This document shows, one piece after another, positions 46,246-58,402 of a stretch of 64,000 bases of DNA (the first letter of the stretch is position 1; each line of letters opens with the position of its first letter). The stretch is from contig NC_089239.1 in NCBI RefSeq assembly GCF_963924675.1, forward strand, positions 34,867,818 to 34,931,817, written 5' to 3'. The notes under the pieces were generated by a model that ran no database searches, was not told the origin of the DNA, and was given only the letters and a program-made list of their open reading frames with translations. The position numbers and the translations under genes were made by a program. The DNA is from Phocoena phocoena. Taxonomy: Eukaryota; Chordata; Mammalia; Artiodactyla; Phocoenidae.

Positions 46246-49200
46246 ATGGTAATAGAAACATACATATCAATAATTACCTTAAACGTAAATGGATTAAATG
46301 CTCCAACCAAAAGACATAGACTGGCTGAATGGATAAAAATACAAGACCCATATATATTGCTGTCTACAAGAGACCCACTTCAGACCAAAGGACATATACA
46401 GACTGAAAGTGAGAGGATGGAAAAAGATATTCCATGCAAATGGAAATCAAAAGAAAGCTGGAGGAGCAATTCTCATATCAGACAAAATAGACTTTAAAAT
46501 AAAGAGTATTACAGGAGAGGAAGAAGGACACTACATAATGATCAAGGGATCAATCCAAGAAGAAGATATAACAATTGTAAATATTTATGCACCCAACATA
46601 GGGACACCTCAATATATAAGGCAAATGCTAGCAACCATAAAAGGGGAAATCGATAGTAACACAATCATAGTAGGAAACTTTAACACCCCACTTTCACCAA
46701 TGCACAGATCATCCAAAATGAAAATAAATAAGGAAACACAAGCTTTAAATGACACATTAAACAAGATGGACTTAACTGATTTTCATAGGACATTCCATCC
46801 AAAAAAAACAGAATACACTTTCTTCTCAAGTGCTCATGGAACATTCTCCAGGATAGATCATATCTTGGGTCACAAATCAAGCCTTGGTAAATTTGAGAAA
46901 ATTGAAATTGTATCAAGTATCTTTTTCAACCACAACGCTATGAGACTAGATATCAATTACAGGAAAAAAAATTGTACAAAGTACAAAAATATGGAGGCTA
47001 AACAATACAGTACTAAATAACCAAGAGATCACGGAAGAAATCAAAAAGGAAATCAGAGCATACCTAAAAACAAATGACAATGAAAACATGAAGACTCAAA
47101 GCCTATGGGATGCAGCAAAAGCAGTTCTAAGGGGAAGTATATGGCAATACAATCCTACCTCAAGAAACATGAAAAATCTCAAATAAATAACCTAACCTTA
47201 CACCTAAAGCACTTAGAGAAAGAAGAACAAAACACTCAAAGTTAGCAGAAGGAAAGGAATCATAGCAATCAGATCAGAAATAAATGAAAAAGAAATGAAG
47301 GAAACAAGAGCAAAGATCAATAAAATGAAAAGCTGGTTCTTTGAGAAGATAAACAATATTGATAAACCATTAGGCAGACTCATTAAGAAAAAAATGGAGA
47401 AGACTCAAATCAATAGAATTAGAAATGAAAAAGGAGGAGTAACAACTGACACTGCAGAAATACAGAGGATCATGAGAGTTTACTACAAGCAACTATAGGC
47501 CAATAAATGGACAACCTGGAAGAATTGGACAAATTCATACAAAAGCACAACCTTCCAAGACTGAACCAGGAAGAAAGAGAAAATATAAACAGATCAGTCA
47601 CAAGCACTGAAATTGAAACTGTGATTTAAAATGTTCGAACAAACAAAAGCCCAGGACCAGAGGGCTTCACAGGCGAATTCTATCAAACGTTTAGAAAGAG
47701 CTAACACCTATCCTTCTCAAACTCTTTCAAAATACAGCAAAGGGAGGAACACTTCCAAACTCATTCTACGAGGCCACCATCATCCTGATACCAAAACCAG
47801 ATGTCACAAAGAAAGAAAACTACAGGCCATTATCACTGATGAACATAGATGCAAAAATCCGCAACAAAATAATAGCAAACAGAATCCAACAGCACATTAA
47901 AAGGATCATACACCATGATCAAGTGGGGTTTACCCCAGCAATGTGAGGATTCTTCAATATACGCAAATCAATCAATGTGATACATCACATTAACAAATTG
48001 AAGGAGAAAAAACATATGATCATCTCAATAGATGCAGAAAAAGCTTTTGACAGAATTCAGCACCCATTTATGATAAAAACCCTCTAGAAAGTAGGCATAG
48101 AGGGAACTTACCTTAACATAATAAAGGCCATCCAACATCGTTCTCAATGGAGAAAAACTAAAACCATTCCCTCTAAGATCAGGAACAAGACAAGGATGCC
48201 CACTCTCACCATTATTATTCAACATAGTTCTGGAAGTTTTAGCCACAGCAATCAGAGAAGAAAAAGAAATAAAAGGAATCCAAATTGGAAAAGAAGAAGT
48301 AAAGTTGTCACTCTTTGCATTTGACATGTTACTATACATAGAGAATCTTAAAGATGCTACCAGAAAGCTACTAATCAAAGAATTTGGTAAAGTAGTAGGT
48401 TACAAAATTAATGCACGGAATCTCTTGCATTCCTATACACTAATGATGAAAAATCTGAAAGAGAAATTAAGGAAACACTCGCATTTACCACTGCAACAAA
48501 AAGAATAAATTACCTAGGAATAAACCTACCTAAGGAGATAAAAGACCTGTATGCAGAAAACTATAAGACACTGATGAAAGAAATTAAAGATGATACAAAC
48601 AGATGGAGAGACATACCATGTTCTTGGATTGGAAGAATCAACATTGTGAAAATGATTGTACTACCCAAAAGAATCTAAGGATTCAGTGAAATCCCTCTCA
48701 AACTACCAGTGTCATTTTTCACAGAACTAGAACAAAAATTTTCACAATTTGTATGGAAACACAAAAGAACCTGAATAGCCGAAGCAGTCTTGAGAAAGAA
48801 AAACGGAGCTGGAGGAATCAGGCTCCCTGACTTCAGACTATACTACAAAGCGACAGTAATCAAGACCGTATGGTACTGGCACAAAAACAGAAAGATAGAT
48901 CAATGGAACAGGAGAGAAAGCCCAGAGATAAACCCATGAAAATATGGTCACCTTATCTTTGATAAAGGAGGCAAGGATATACAGTGGAGAAAAGAGAGCC
49001 TCCTCAATAAGTGGTGCTGGGAAAACTGGACAGCTACATGTAAAAGAATGAAATTAGAGCGCTCCCTAACACCATACAAAAATAAACTTAAAATGGATTA
49101 AAGACGTAAATGTAAGGCCAGACACTATAAAACTCCTAAAGGAAAACATAGGCAGAACACTCTATGACATAAATCACAGCAAGGTCCTTTTTGACTCACC

Positions 49201-50030
49201 TGCTAGAGAAATGGGAATAAAAACAAAAATAAACAAATGGGACCTAATGAAACTTCAAAGCTCTTGCACCGCAAAGGAAACCATAAACAAGACCAAAAGA
49301 CAACCCTCAGAATGGGAGAAAATATTTGCAAATGAAGCAACTGACAAAGGATTAATCTCCAAAATATACAAGCAGCTCATGCAGCTCAATATCAAAAAAA
49401 ACAAACAACCCAATCCAAAAATGGGCAGAAGAGCTAAATAGACATTTCTCCAAAGAAGATATACAGATTGCCAACAAACATGAAATAATGCTCAACATCA
49501 TTAATCACTAGAGAAATGCAAATCAAAACTACAATGAGATATCATTTTCACACCAGTCAGAATGGCCATCATCAAAAAATCTACAAACAATAAATGCTGG
49601 AGCGGGTGTGGAAAAAGGGAACCCTCTTACACTGTTGGTGGGAATGTAAATTGATACAGCCACTATGGAGAACAGTATGGAGGGTCCTTAAAAAACTAAA
49701 AATAGAGTTACCTTACGACCCAGCAATCCCACTACTGGGCATGTACCCAGAGAAAACCATAATTGCAAAAGACACATGCACACCAATGTTCACTGCAGCA
49801 CTATTTACAATAGCCAGGTCATGGAAGCAACCTAAATGTCCATCGACAGATGAATGGATAAAGAAGATGTGGCACATATAGACAATGGAATATTACTCAG
49901 CTGTAAAAAGAAATAAAATTGAGTTATTTGTGGTGAGGTGGATGGACGTAGATCCACCTTACTTACAGAGTGAAGTAAGTCAGAAAGAGAAAAACAAATA
50001 CCGTGTGCTAACACATAATATGGAATCTAA
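46246..50030 (+). pseudogene. LINE-1 ORF2 (endonuclease/reverse transcriptase), broken and catalytically changed
   Basis: Domain order is normal, but the frame changes many times. The endonuclease begins at 46246 (LNVNGLN). A frameshift occurs at the QETH site, and the domain resumes at 46409-47020 with NIYAPN, FSRIDHILGH and two replaced residues: GNFN where the family has GDFN, and FNHNAMRL where it has SDHNAMRL. Fragments of the thumb/RT follow at 47295-47498 and 47631-47900. The RT active site at 48314-48325 reads FAFD instead of FADD. C-terminal pieces are at 49211-49441 and 49594-50076. It is inactive on several independent counts. Confidence 0.92.
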
Positions 50031-50408
50031 AAAAAAAAAAAAGGTTTTGAAGAACCTAGGGGCAGGGCAGGAATAAAGACACAGATGTACAAAATGGACG
50101 TGAGGACATAGGGAGGGGGAAGGGTAAACAGGGACGAAGTGAGAGAGTGGCGTGGACATATATACACTACCAAATGTAAAATAGATAGCTAGTGGGAAGC
50201 AGCCGCATATGATAGGGAGATCAGCTCGGTGCTTTGTGACCACCTAGAGGGGTGGGATAGGGAGGGTGGGAGGGAGATGCAGAGGGCGAGGTTATGGGGA
50301 TATATGTATACATATAGCTGATTCACTTTGTTATACAGCAGAAACTAACACAGCGTTGTAAAGCAATTATACTGCAATAAAGGTGTTAAAAAAAAATGCA
50401 TTCCCAAA

Positions 50409-51599
50409 TCCCAGAACTCTACAAAGAAAAGATGAAACTTAAGGATGGGTCTTCTTTGCAATGCATGTAAATATAATTTTGAGCTGTTGTATTTTTAGAT
50501 GGCATGGATTAAAGTTTATTGAGACTCATTGAGACTAAGCGTTGTGGTTTTTCTTGAGCCAACGTTGATTGAAGAAAAATGTCATAGTTTAGGTGTTAGA
50601 GGGATGCATAGCCATAGAAAAATGAGGAATACTTGTCCTAGCAAGGAGAGCCTATCAAGCTAAAAATGGAAGAGATGTGTGTATAGATAACTTACTAAGT
50701 TTGTCTAAAATTAAAGGACTTTGAAACTTGTTGGAAATAAGTGATTTTAGGGCTTGAAATCCTGCCCAAGTGGTACATCTCTGGGGTGGCATGTGAAATG
50801 ACAAGGACCAAAGGCAGTGATGATGGATTGTCTACTGAGATATGGCAAATCTTAGCCTAACACAGTGAAGATGATGCAAATGATGAACACCTTTCAGGTT
50901 CACGTTTAAGTACCTAGACTGAGGTGAGAAATGCAGAGAGTTGTCAACTTTGCTACTTTTACTTTGCATTACTAAGAAGAATGACTAAAGTAAATACATT
51001 GCAGACGATGAAGAAAATGAGACAGCTAAGTAGAAATCAAGAGCTGAGGTCAGAAAGTATTTTGAGAAACAGGAGATGGTTGAATGTGACAAATTCTGCA
51101 AAGAGGGTGAGGAAAGATGAGGGTGGAAACTGGACTGGCCCTTGGGCTTAGTTGTAATGAGGTCATCAGAGACCTCACTGAAGGTCAGTTTCTCCCCAGT
51201 GACAAGGGCACAAGCTGGATTCGAACTTGAAAAGGGAGTTTTGTGAGAAGAATCGGGGGCAGTATAAGAAAACATAGTTTAGGAACCACTGTGTCAGAAG
51301 GAACTGAGATCACAAATCGACTGGTCACATAATTTCATGGTGCTTGTGAAGAGTTAACAAGGCTTTTAGATTATGCTAAAAAAAATCACTGGACTTGAAA
51401 TTACTTCATTTGTACGAGAGCTATACCTGATATAGAATTTCCATTGCTTTTTAAAAAAATTCCTTACTTGTCTGTTTAGCATTAAGCTAAGAGCACGTAA
51501 CTGCCTCTAGGTACATCAAAGCAGAGAGAAATTAAAGAGAGAGTGACAGAACAAAGAAGAGAGAAAGAAAAAGAGAGGGAGACTGATAAGAAAAAAGAT
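50409..51599. other. Unassigned DNA
   Basis: No supported gene. The frames at 50924-51151 (+) and 50985-51275 (-) overlap each other and lack domains. Confidence 0.45.
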
Positions 51600-51619
51600 G
51601 TGCACACACAGGTGCACCC

Positions 51620-51658
51620 GACCACACGCACGCGCACGCACACACACACACACACACT
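51620..51658. repeat. (CA)n microsatellite, interrupted by CG
   Basis: A CA run with several CG interruptions in its first half (ACACGCACGCGCACGCACAC). Alternating purine/pyrimidine sequence of this kind can adopt Z-DNA. Confidence 0.92.
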
Positions 51659-51779
51659 CATACCAGTAGGAAGAAAGGCAGAGCATAATAGAACCACTGA
51701 GTTGGCTTTTCTGTAAACTGTGTTTATATTCCTGACTATTTTCTAATTAAAAGTCCTAAGTTTGGGATGTGGGGATTTG

Positions 51780-52050
51780 CTAGCTATAGTCAGCAGAAAC
51801 ATGTTTAATCTCGCTCACATTCTAATGTATCGTACAATACCATATTCGATCGAAGCAAACGTTTATCGTCGCATTAAAAATTAATGATGAATAGCGAGTA
51901 ATAATTCAGCATTGAGAGAGTTAATGATTAAAAAAAGACTACATGCTTTTAAAATGTGTCAGCGAGTGTTAAATCTAAAAATCGGACTTCTAAATCATTC
52001 ATCTGTGCAGACACTATTATAGGTAAACTTGTTTTCCGACTGGGGTAAGA
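51780..52050. other. AT-rich, CpG-retaining block, possible conserved noncoding element
   Basis: About nine CpGs survive in under 200 bp of AT-rich text (ATGTATCGTACAATACC, TTCGATCGAAGC, TTATCGTCGCATT, AATAGCGAGTAA). It also has several TAAT homeodomain-type cores (AAAAATTAATGATGAATAG, AGAGTTAATGATTA). No repeat was recognised. The composition resembles vertebrate developmental enhancers, but this is inference. Confidence 0.3.
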
Positions 52051-52749
52051 GACCAGTGTGGAACGTTCCATACTGTGTGAGGGCAGAGTTACATCAGGAG
52101 GTGATTATGGTCATGCCAGCACCAGGCATTGGTAAGTGTGAAATTATCGGCCACTGAACATTTCAGGAATACATTTTTGCATCAAAGGTGCCCTTTACTC
52201 CTCAACCAGAAAACCAAAGTGCTGATTCAAATGAGCAGACCACTTAAAATTAAGTGATTCTTCATCTGAAAACTCCGTATGCTGTATTTAACTACCTATT
52301 TCTAGGGATTTGCCCTTTTTATTTAGTAGAACTCGATTTTAATATCCTAGAGAAATTTTACATTAAAGGTTTACATTAAACGAAAAACAACTCCGGGATG
52401 TCTACGTTATTTGGAAACTATGTTTAATGCAAATTTACAAAAAGGATATGTGTCACTGTGGGTCGCTCCTGAGTTTTCTTTTTGGGCTTTCTCTGTTGGA
52501 TATGCAGTCTCAGCTGAATGTTTTGAAGAAGGAGGAATCAAACAAATTGCCCTGTTTGGGGTCTTTCTCACGTGTATACAGCTGTACAGCTCTAGTAGAC
52601 CTGAAAATTGCCCAGAGACAAACTTTAAAAAAATAGAGTGCTTTTGAGGCAGAAAATTGCTTTTCTGCAGTATGGTCTAAAGGACAGGCAGTGACAAGAG
52701 GACACGGAGTTGTCACCATGCAGCGCTATTGTAAAGCACATCCTCCATA
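52051..52749. other. Unassigned DNA
   Basis: Two plus-strand frames (52411-52647 and 52427-52636) overlap in different registers. No domain is recognisable. Confidence 0.4.
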
Positions 52750-53460
52750 ACAGAGGATAATTTGTTTTTATGTCGCTCCTTATTAGACCACAAAAGGATT
52801 TGGTGCAATAACATTATGGTTTTGATTTAAACCCTGGAAAGCACATGCACAATTAGATTTTTGAAAGTCCATCTTTAACTCACACGTGGTGCTTAGTGTC
52901 TATGGAAAACAAATCGCTTAATATACTAGATCATTCCCTATTTCCCAATTTCTTCCATAGCCTTAAATATTTGGGCTTTGGGATAAAATGTAAACTAATT
53001 GTCCATCGCCTTGGTTTTTGTGTAATAAGTCAGTTCCTTAGTAGCATTTCAACAAGGCTTTTGTAGTTTAATGTAAAAAAAATAAAAACCCACAAAAAAA
53101 CAGTATTTTATGTATTTGGATTGGCCCCTTGATGTTTTGGGAAGATTTTTTATGTGGTTTAATTTCCATTTTTTATGGTGGTGTGAACGAAAAATGGGAG
53201 AAAATATGTCTTTTGTGTGTTAAGGGATTTGAAACTCCTTTGGGCCTGTTATCATGTTAATGAGACAGTTGAGAGATATCAGGATTTTGTGTATTAATCT
53301 TAGCAGGCATTTGCTCACTAGAAATGCTCATTTAGAGTTTTAATGGCATTAGCTGTGAATTTGCACAAAATTAACAAAAAACAGCTCCACATTATGGATG
53401 CATAATACCAAATGTTTACGAAAACCCATGTAAAGTATAAGGATAAAATATTTCCATTTT
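52750..53460. other. AT-rich block, possible conserved noncoding element
   Basis: Repeat-free text with motif-dense AT-rich segments (ATGGCATTAGCTGTGAATTT, TGTTATCATGTTAATGAGAC, TTATGGATGCATAATACC). Candidate only. No alignment is available. Confidence 0.25.
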
Positions 53461-53584
53461 TAAAAAAATGTATTTTACAGTTTTGAAAGGTTTTCCTTTA
53501 ATTGGTCACACAAAGGATTTTCTAAATAGTTGTATCCCTGATCAAGAGATCCACTCCAACGTTGATATTCTTTGATCTCAGTAA

Positions 53585-53740
53585 TTTTTTTTTTTTTTTT
53601 TTACGTTGAACAGAAAGTTTTTATTCCTTTAAGACCCGTTTCTCTTGTCCCACATGGAGGCACAGATGCGCTCAGGGCAATCACACTGGTAGTAGAGGTG
53701 ATGAAGTGGGAATGAAGGTCCGCTGGACATTCTTCACTTT
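53585..53740 (-). pseudogene. Possible processed retrocopy 3' end
   Basis: An 18 nt T run (53585-53602) is followed, on the minus strand reading away from it, by AATAAA at 53625-53620, placed about 17 nt before the A tail as in a mature mRNA. A TAA stop (53631-53629) lies just upstream, with an open frame extending to about 53730 (...CPERICASMWDKRNGS). The parent gene was not recognised. A possible 8 bp duplication, TGATCTCA, flanks at about 53573 and 53912. It could equally be the end of an unrecognised repeat. Confidence 0.35.
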
Positions 53741-53989
53741 GCAACTTTTGCAAAATTATTGAACTACAAATTCATAGAGTGGAAGGGGCCTGAGAACTCA
53801 TCCATGCCTGCACTCATATTCCCTGTGAAGAATCACTCCCATATTAGTAAAGAGGCGTATCCCAAGTTTACTGTTATTTTCTCATTATAATTATACTAGA
53901 GGTGCTAAGTACCAGTGATCTCAATTTGTTTCATTTTCTTTCATCTAAAATATCTATCATATTTACAGTACACATCTTTTTTGATAAGT

Positions 53990-54120
53990 CATTGTTTTTT
54001 CATTCAACAAATATTTCTTGAATATCTACAAGAAATAGTAGTAGGTACGTACTACAGATACTCCATAAACCCAGTCCACACTCATAAGGTTTACAGTTTA
54101 GAAGGGCATGAAATCAGAGC
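53990..54120 (-). mobile_element. L2 3' end
   Basis: TTCATTCAACAAATATTTCT, GAATATCTACAAGAAATAGT and AAGGTTTACAGTTTAGAAGG follow the antisense L2 terminus ('ttcattcaacaaatatttattgagcacctac ... cttacagtctag'). Confidence 0.55.
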
Positions 54121-55683
54121 TCCTGAAGGACAGGCTGGTCTACCATACTCCTCACTATAGCGAGACTGCAGCCGAGGTGATCCACAGTACTTAGGCTGGC
54201 CGTTCACTCCCCTTGGGAGCAATGACGGCAACTAATAGACTTGTGGGTTTTGACTCTTTTTTTTTTTTCCTCCCCGATTTTATTCCTACCCATGTTGTTT
54301 TTTTTGTTAGAACAAAACAGTTACCCAAGACATATATCCTCCTTAAATGGATATAGCTTTCTTTACGTCATGTTTTTTTCTGTTCAACTTTTCTTGGACT
54401 CTACTAGCCACTTGGTTAGGAACCTGGAAGCATCTGAGTCTCACCAGAGTCCACTCCACAGCCCACATCAGCAGATACTGAACACCTATTTGATGAGTGA
54501 CTGATGGACATGTGTCTATCCTGACGCCTGACTGAAGGCACGGAAGAGATAACTGCTTCTCTGTGGGGTGTCTCCTGTGAACCTAAATGACTTATCTATT
54601 GTTTATAATGAGTCCACATTTTGGATGATAATTACAACGTTTTTCTGTACAGTTGGGTCCATTGACATCATTTCCACTGAAATGCTAACAAGTGTAACCC
54701 AAATAGATTTTGCTTACGAGTTTCCCAGGGAATCCATACTTAGGCTACCCTGTAAAAGCTCCTGTAGGCTATCCTGCAAAACAACACTGTAAAGTGACAT
54801 ACGGCAGGTGGGCCCTGTCTTCATTAGGGGCGGATGTGCTGAACCGCGTCCGTCCCCAACTGCCGCAGCCTCTCGCTGACACATGCCACCGCCTCCAGCC
54901 TGCTCACCTCCTATGGCCTCGCCCATTGTAGTTCTTATCCTCTGACTCCTTTGGTGCAAACTGCTCCATTATTTTCAATTTGTGCTGTGCCCATCTCCTG
55001 CCTCTGCCTGTTAATCCCTGCCAACCACAGAGACAAATGGAAACAGATGATTGCACAGTTAGTATCAACACGTTGAATTTCTAGCACAGATTCTGAAGAC
55101 TTTGCCAGAAGTGTACTCGCAAGACTCAAACGGTCTAAGCAGCCCTCGGTTCACAGATAGGCCATTTCACCGCAGTATCTCCAATACACAATGCAATAAT
55201 GGCAGAAAAATCACACAGTCCATCTCAGTGATAAATAAACCAGCAACTTTGATAGGATCTTTTAAAACATTAGTTCAAGTTATTTTTTTTAAAGGCCTTA
55301 CTATTTAGAATGAACTTATAAAAATCTTCACTTTTTCTGAATCTACATTTACTCCTAATTGTAAATCTACCAATAGAAACTTAGATTTTTAGATTGATTG
55401 GGAAGGTTTACTTTTGAATTTTAATCACAGGAAAGGAAAGTAAAAGCCATGGTTATTTAAAATCCCACCATCTTACCCTCTTAATATCCCATCTTGTAAA
55501 GATAAACCAGTCACTAAGATAATGGTGTCGATTTGATAAAAAACAACTTGGAGAAAAATTTGTGCCGGCTCCTCTAGATGGTAGGTTCAGGGTGTTGTCC
55601 AGAAGTTCCCAGGGACTCCGAAGAGAGGCAGGACCTGGGGCACCCAGGTTCCTCACCCTGCCTCACTCTGAACTCTGCTGGGT
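54121..55683. other. Unassigned DNA
   Basis: No supported gene. A slightly GC-rich patch around 54800-54920 carries short frames on both strands without domains. Confidence 0.45.
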
Positions 55684-55703
55684 TTGTGTGTGTGTGTGTG
55701 TGT

Positions 55704-55735
<32 letters not shown>
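55684..55735. repeat. (TG)n microsatellite
   Basis: About 26 TG units with one TATG interruption near 55708. Confidence 0.96.
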
Positions 55736-58249
55736 TACATGATTGGCTTCCTTATAATGTTTTGTTTGTGGAAAGAGTTCTGTTACTAAAATAAAGGTTT
55801 GGAATTCAGGGTGTCGTTACAGTATAGAAGATGACTGTCACAAGATAGGATCTCCAAATACCTTCAAAATCATCAGTGAAATTAAAGCATATTTAAATAG
55901 GAAAAAATACCAAGTTAATCTTTGCAATTATGAGTATGATACAAATGTTGGGTATTTAGCATTTTAAAGTTCATATTTCAGTATATAGGCATGTGTTCTA
56001 TATCTGTATCGACATATCAATTCCCTTTATGCAAACTGCTCAGTTGAACAGACTAATAATTCTAAATGAATAAATTTAGTTATCAATTTTAAAATCCTGT
56101 GAAATTTACTTAGAAATAGATGAAAAAGCAGTGAAATATGCCTGTAATTGTCTCCTATATTAACGTAATTTTCACATCAGTATACATGCTTCTTTAAAAT
56201 TGTGCCTCAAACCACATTTTGAAAAATCGACCTTTTTTAGAAAATTTCTCTTTATGTATCTAAGACTTTATACCATTCCGATAATTTATTTACAGTCAGT
56301 TCATAGTCCAAAGTAATTCAAGTGTTGCCTCTACATCTGTTTCTTTATCAGGTTACTGTAGTGCTATCTAATAGATTCATTAATTTGATTTATATTAATT
56401 TATATTAAATTTGTGGAATATTTTAAGACTCTGAACACCTTTGCATTACGCTTTATACCTTCACTGCCTGAACCAGGAGCTAAATATGCATATCAGATGT
56501 TTCAAAATGTTTACAAATATTGTGATCTTTGTGTTAATTATCTGAGGTATATTTGAGACATATATTTGAGTGAATCTAGAAATGTGAGCAAATGCTTAAT
56601 TAGGTTGGACACAAATATTACTCCAATAGTATATACGAATTTATTATACAACTTTTCCTACCTCAACTTGGTATCCAAAATGATTTCAGTGGAGAAAGTG
56701 AAAACAATATTTCCAGTCATCATTGACTGAGCTCAGGTTGACAAAGATTAGGGATAGGTTGCCTGCATTCCCACCTGGTCTTTGCACAAAGTGCCGGATA
56801 GAATTTTAGACCTGTTCCCTTTGAATGCAGATCATTTTTCTTGGGCTCAACTATTTCTGTCTGGTTTGGAGGAGTTCCCACAACCTGTATAAATACCAGA
56901 TAGTATGTAGTAGATATACTGTTTCATTTTTTGCATTTTAAAATGTACTAAAATTGGTCCTTTAAATATTTTTAATCCATTGGACTTTTTTGAGAAGTAT
57001 TCTATAAAATATATTCTCTAATTAATATGTTAGCTTTACCATTATTGGTCACAGGCCCCCAGCTCTTCTCTTGGCCTCTTCATGTATGACAGATAACTTG
57101 GTCTCCTACTTGAAAGATTTAGACTGGTCAAAATGAGACCCTTTAATTTTCTTCTCCAGTAATATATGTGCCTTTTCAAAATTATCTGTATTTTCATCCC
57201 CCTTCTTCCTATTTCTTCTCCCTTTCCCTCCTCTCCTCTCCTCTCCCCTACCCTGTAAAATTGGCCCTCTGTCTGGCCCCTTCTTTTTATGACCTTGTAT
57301 GCTCTCTTTCTGGCTTACTTTAGGATCTTATTCTACAAACTGGTTCCCTCTGTTAGCCATCATTTCCCTCCTAGGACATTAAACCCCTACAATTAAAAAC
57401 AATTCCAGATCAGTAGGTTCAATGGTCAATGAATCAAAGTTAACTATATTATTACAGGAAATGCCTCCTACATGTTTGGAGCTTGGGGAATATTGACACT
57501 ACCTATTTCCTTGTAGTTTATGGAGATGAGATCTCTTCCAATCAAGAGGAAAATAATAGTATTCCAAATCTGCACACTTCTTGATTATTTTGATTTAGAT
57601 GAGATAATGTGTTTTACCCTAAAATAAATACATTGTTTAAAATCCTGAAACTATGTAAGTGAAGCTAAATTTTTTTTTTAAAAAATCAGTTGAATAAAAG
57701 AATGCAAACAAATTAAAAGGGCCAATTTCTTAAAAATGGCAAAGTAATCAGCATTTTCATTGAAAATTTTCCATCAGAACTTTACTCCACGCAAGATCTA
57801 TAATTTTAAGAAGATTATGTTTCATCAGATCTAACAAAGTACCTACATACATACTCATACTTAAATTTTGAATTCCTGAAAAGGAAACTTCCTGGTATTC
57901 ACTGGCACTGATTAAAGACAGGAAACACTCTTGTACTGTGTAAGGATCCCAGTATGTGCTACATTGTCTAAACTGTCTCCTGGCCCAGGATTTTCGACCA
58001 GTGCATAAACAGGGGATAAACCTCCTACATCCCTTACGCAGGAGCTTTTGAAACACACTAAAGGTCTCAGAATCACAGGCCTAGCCTGTTCCTACCAACG
58101 AGGCTGGTTACTGGTTACCAGTGATTACCAGTTGAGTACGACACTCCACCCCTCAAAGTCTAATTAAAATAAAACAAAAGCAACATGCTACCTCTTTGAG
58201 AATCTGTTCACTGCTTGCAATATTCTGTAGCTATCAGACCTTTTACACC
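55736..58249. other. Unassigned AT-rich DNA
   Basis: About 2.5 kb without a recognised gene or repeat. A pyrimidine-rich stretch lies at 57190-57250. The 99-codon minus frame at 57757-58056 has no domain. Confidence 0.45.
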
Positions 58250-58402
58250 CGCATTGTCCAATATGGTAGCCACTAGCCAATATGTTACTACTTAAATTTA
58301 AATTAATTAAAATTTGGAATTCATTTCCTCAGATGTAATAGCCATATTGCGGCTGTTCAGTAGCCACATGAGGCCAGTGGCCACCCTATTGGAAAGTACA
58401 GG
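58250..58402. mobile_element. Short hAT-type MITE with inverted ends
   Basis: The left end TTGTCCAATATGGTAGCCAC (from 58254) and the complement of the right end CTTTCCAATAGGGTGGCCAC (from 58396) match at 20 of 25 positions over the full terminal repeat. The text AGTAGCCACATGAGGCCAGT is typical of a common mammalian hAT-Charlie MITE. TTTACA occurs on both sides (58242 and 58403) as a possible remnant of an 8 bp target duplication. No transposase. Confidence 0.7.

Larger units (their letters stand above)
44639..50393 (+). mobile_element. Full-length, inactive LINE-1 (lineage B)
   Basis: About 5755 bp, with 5' UTR (44639-45296), ORF1 (45297-about 46186), ORF2 (46246-about 50030), 3' UTR, and an AATAAA near 50377 followed by a short A tail. 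Probable target duplication: AAATGGATGCCCAGA (44624-44638) and AAATGCATTCCCAAA (50394-50408), 12 of 15. It is more decayed than the minus-strand copy, with many stops and frameshifts, including catalytic changes. Its 5' and 3' UTRs do not match those of the 10.2-16.2 kb element. Confidence 0.93.
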
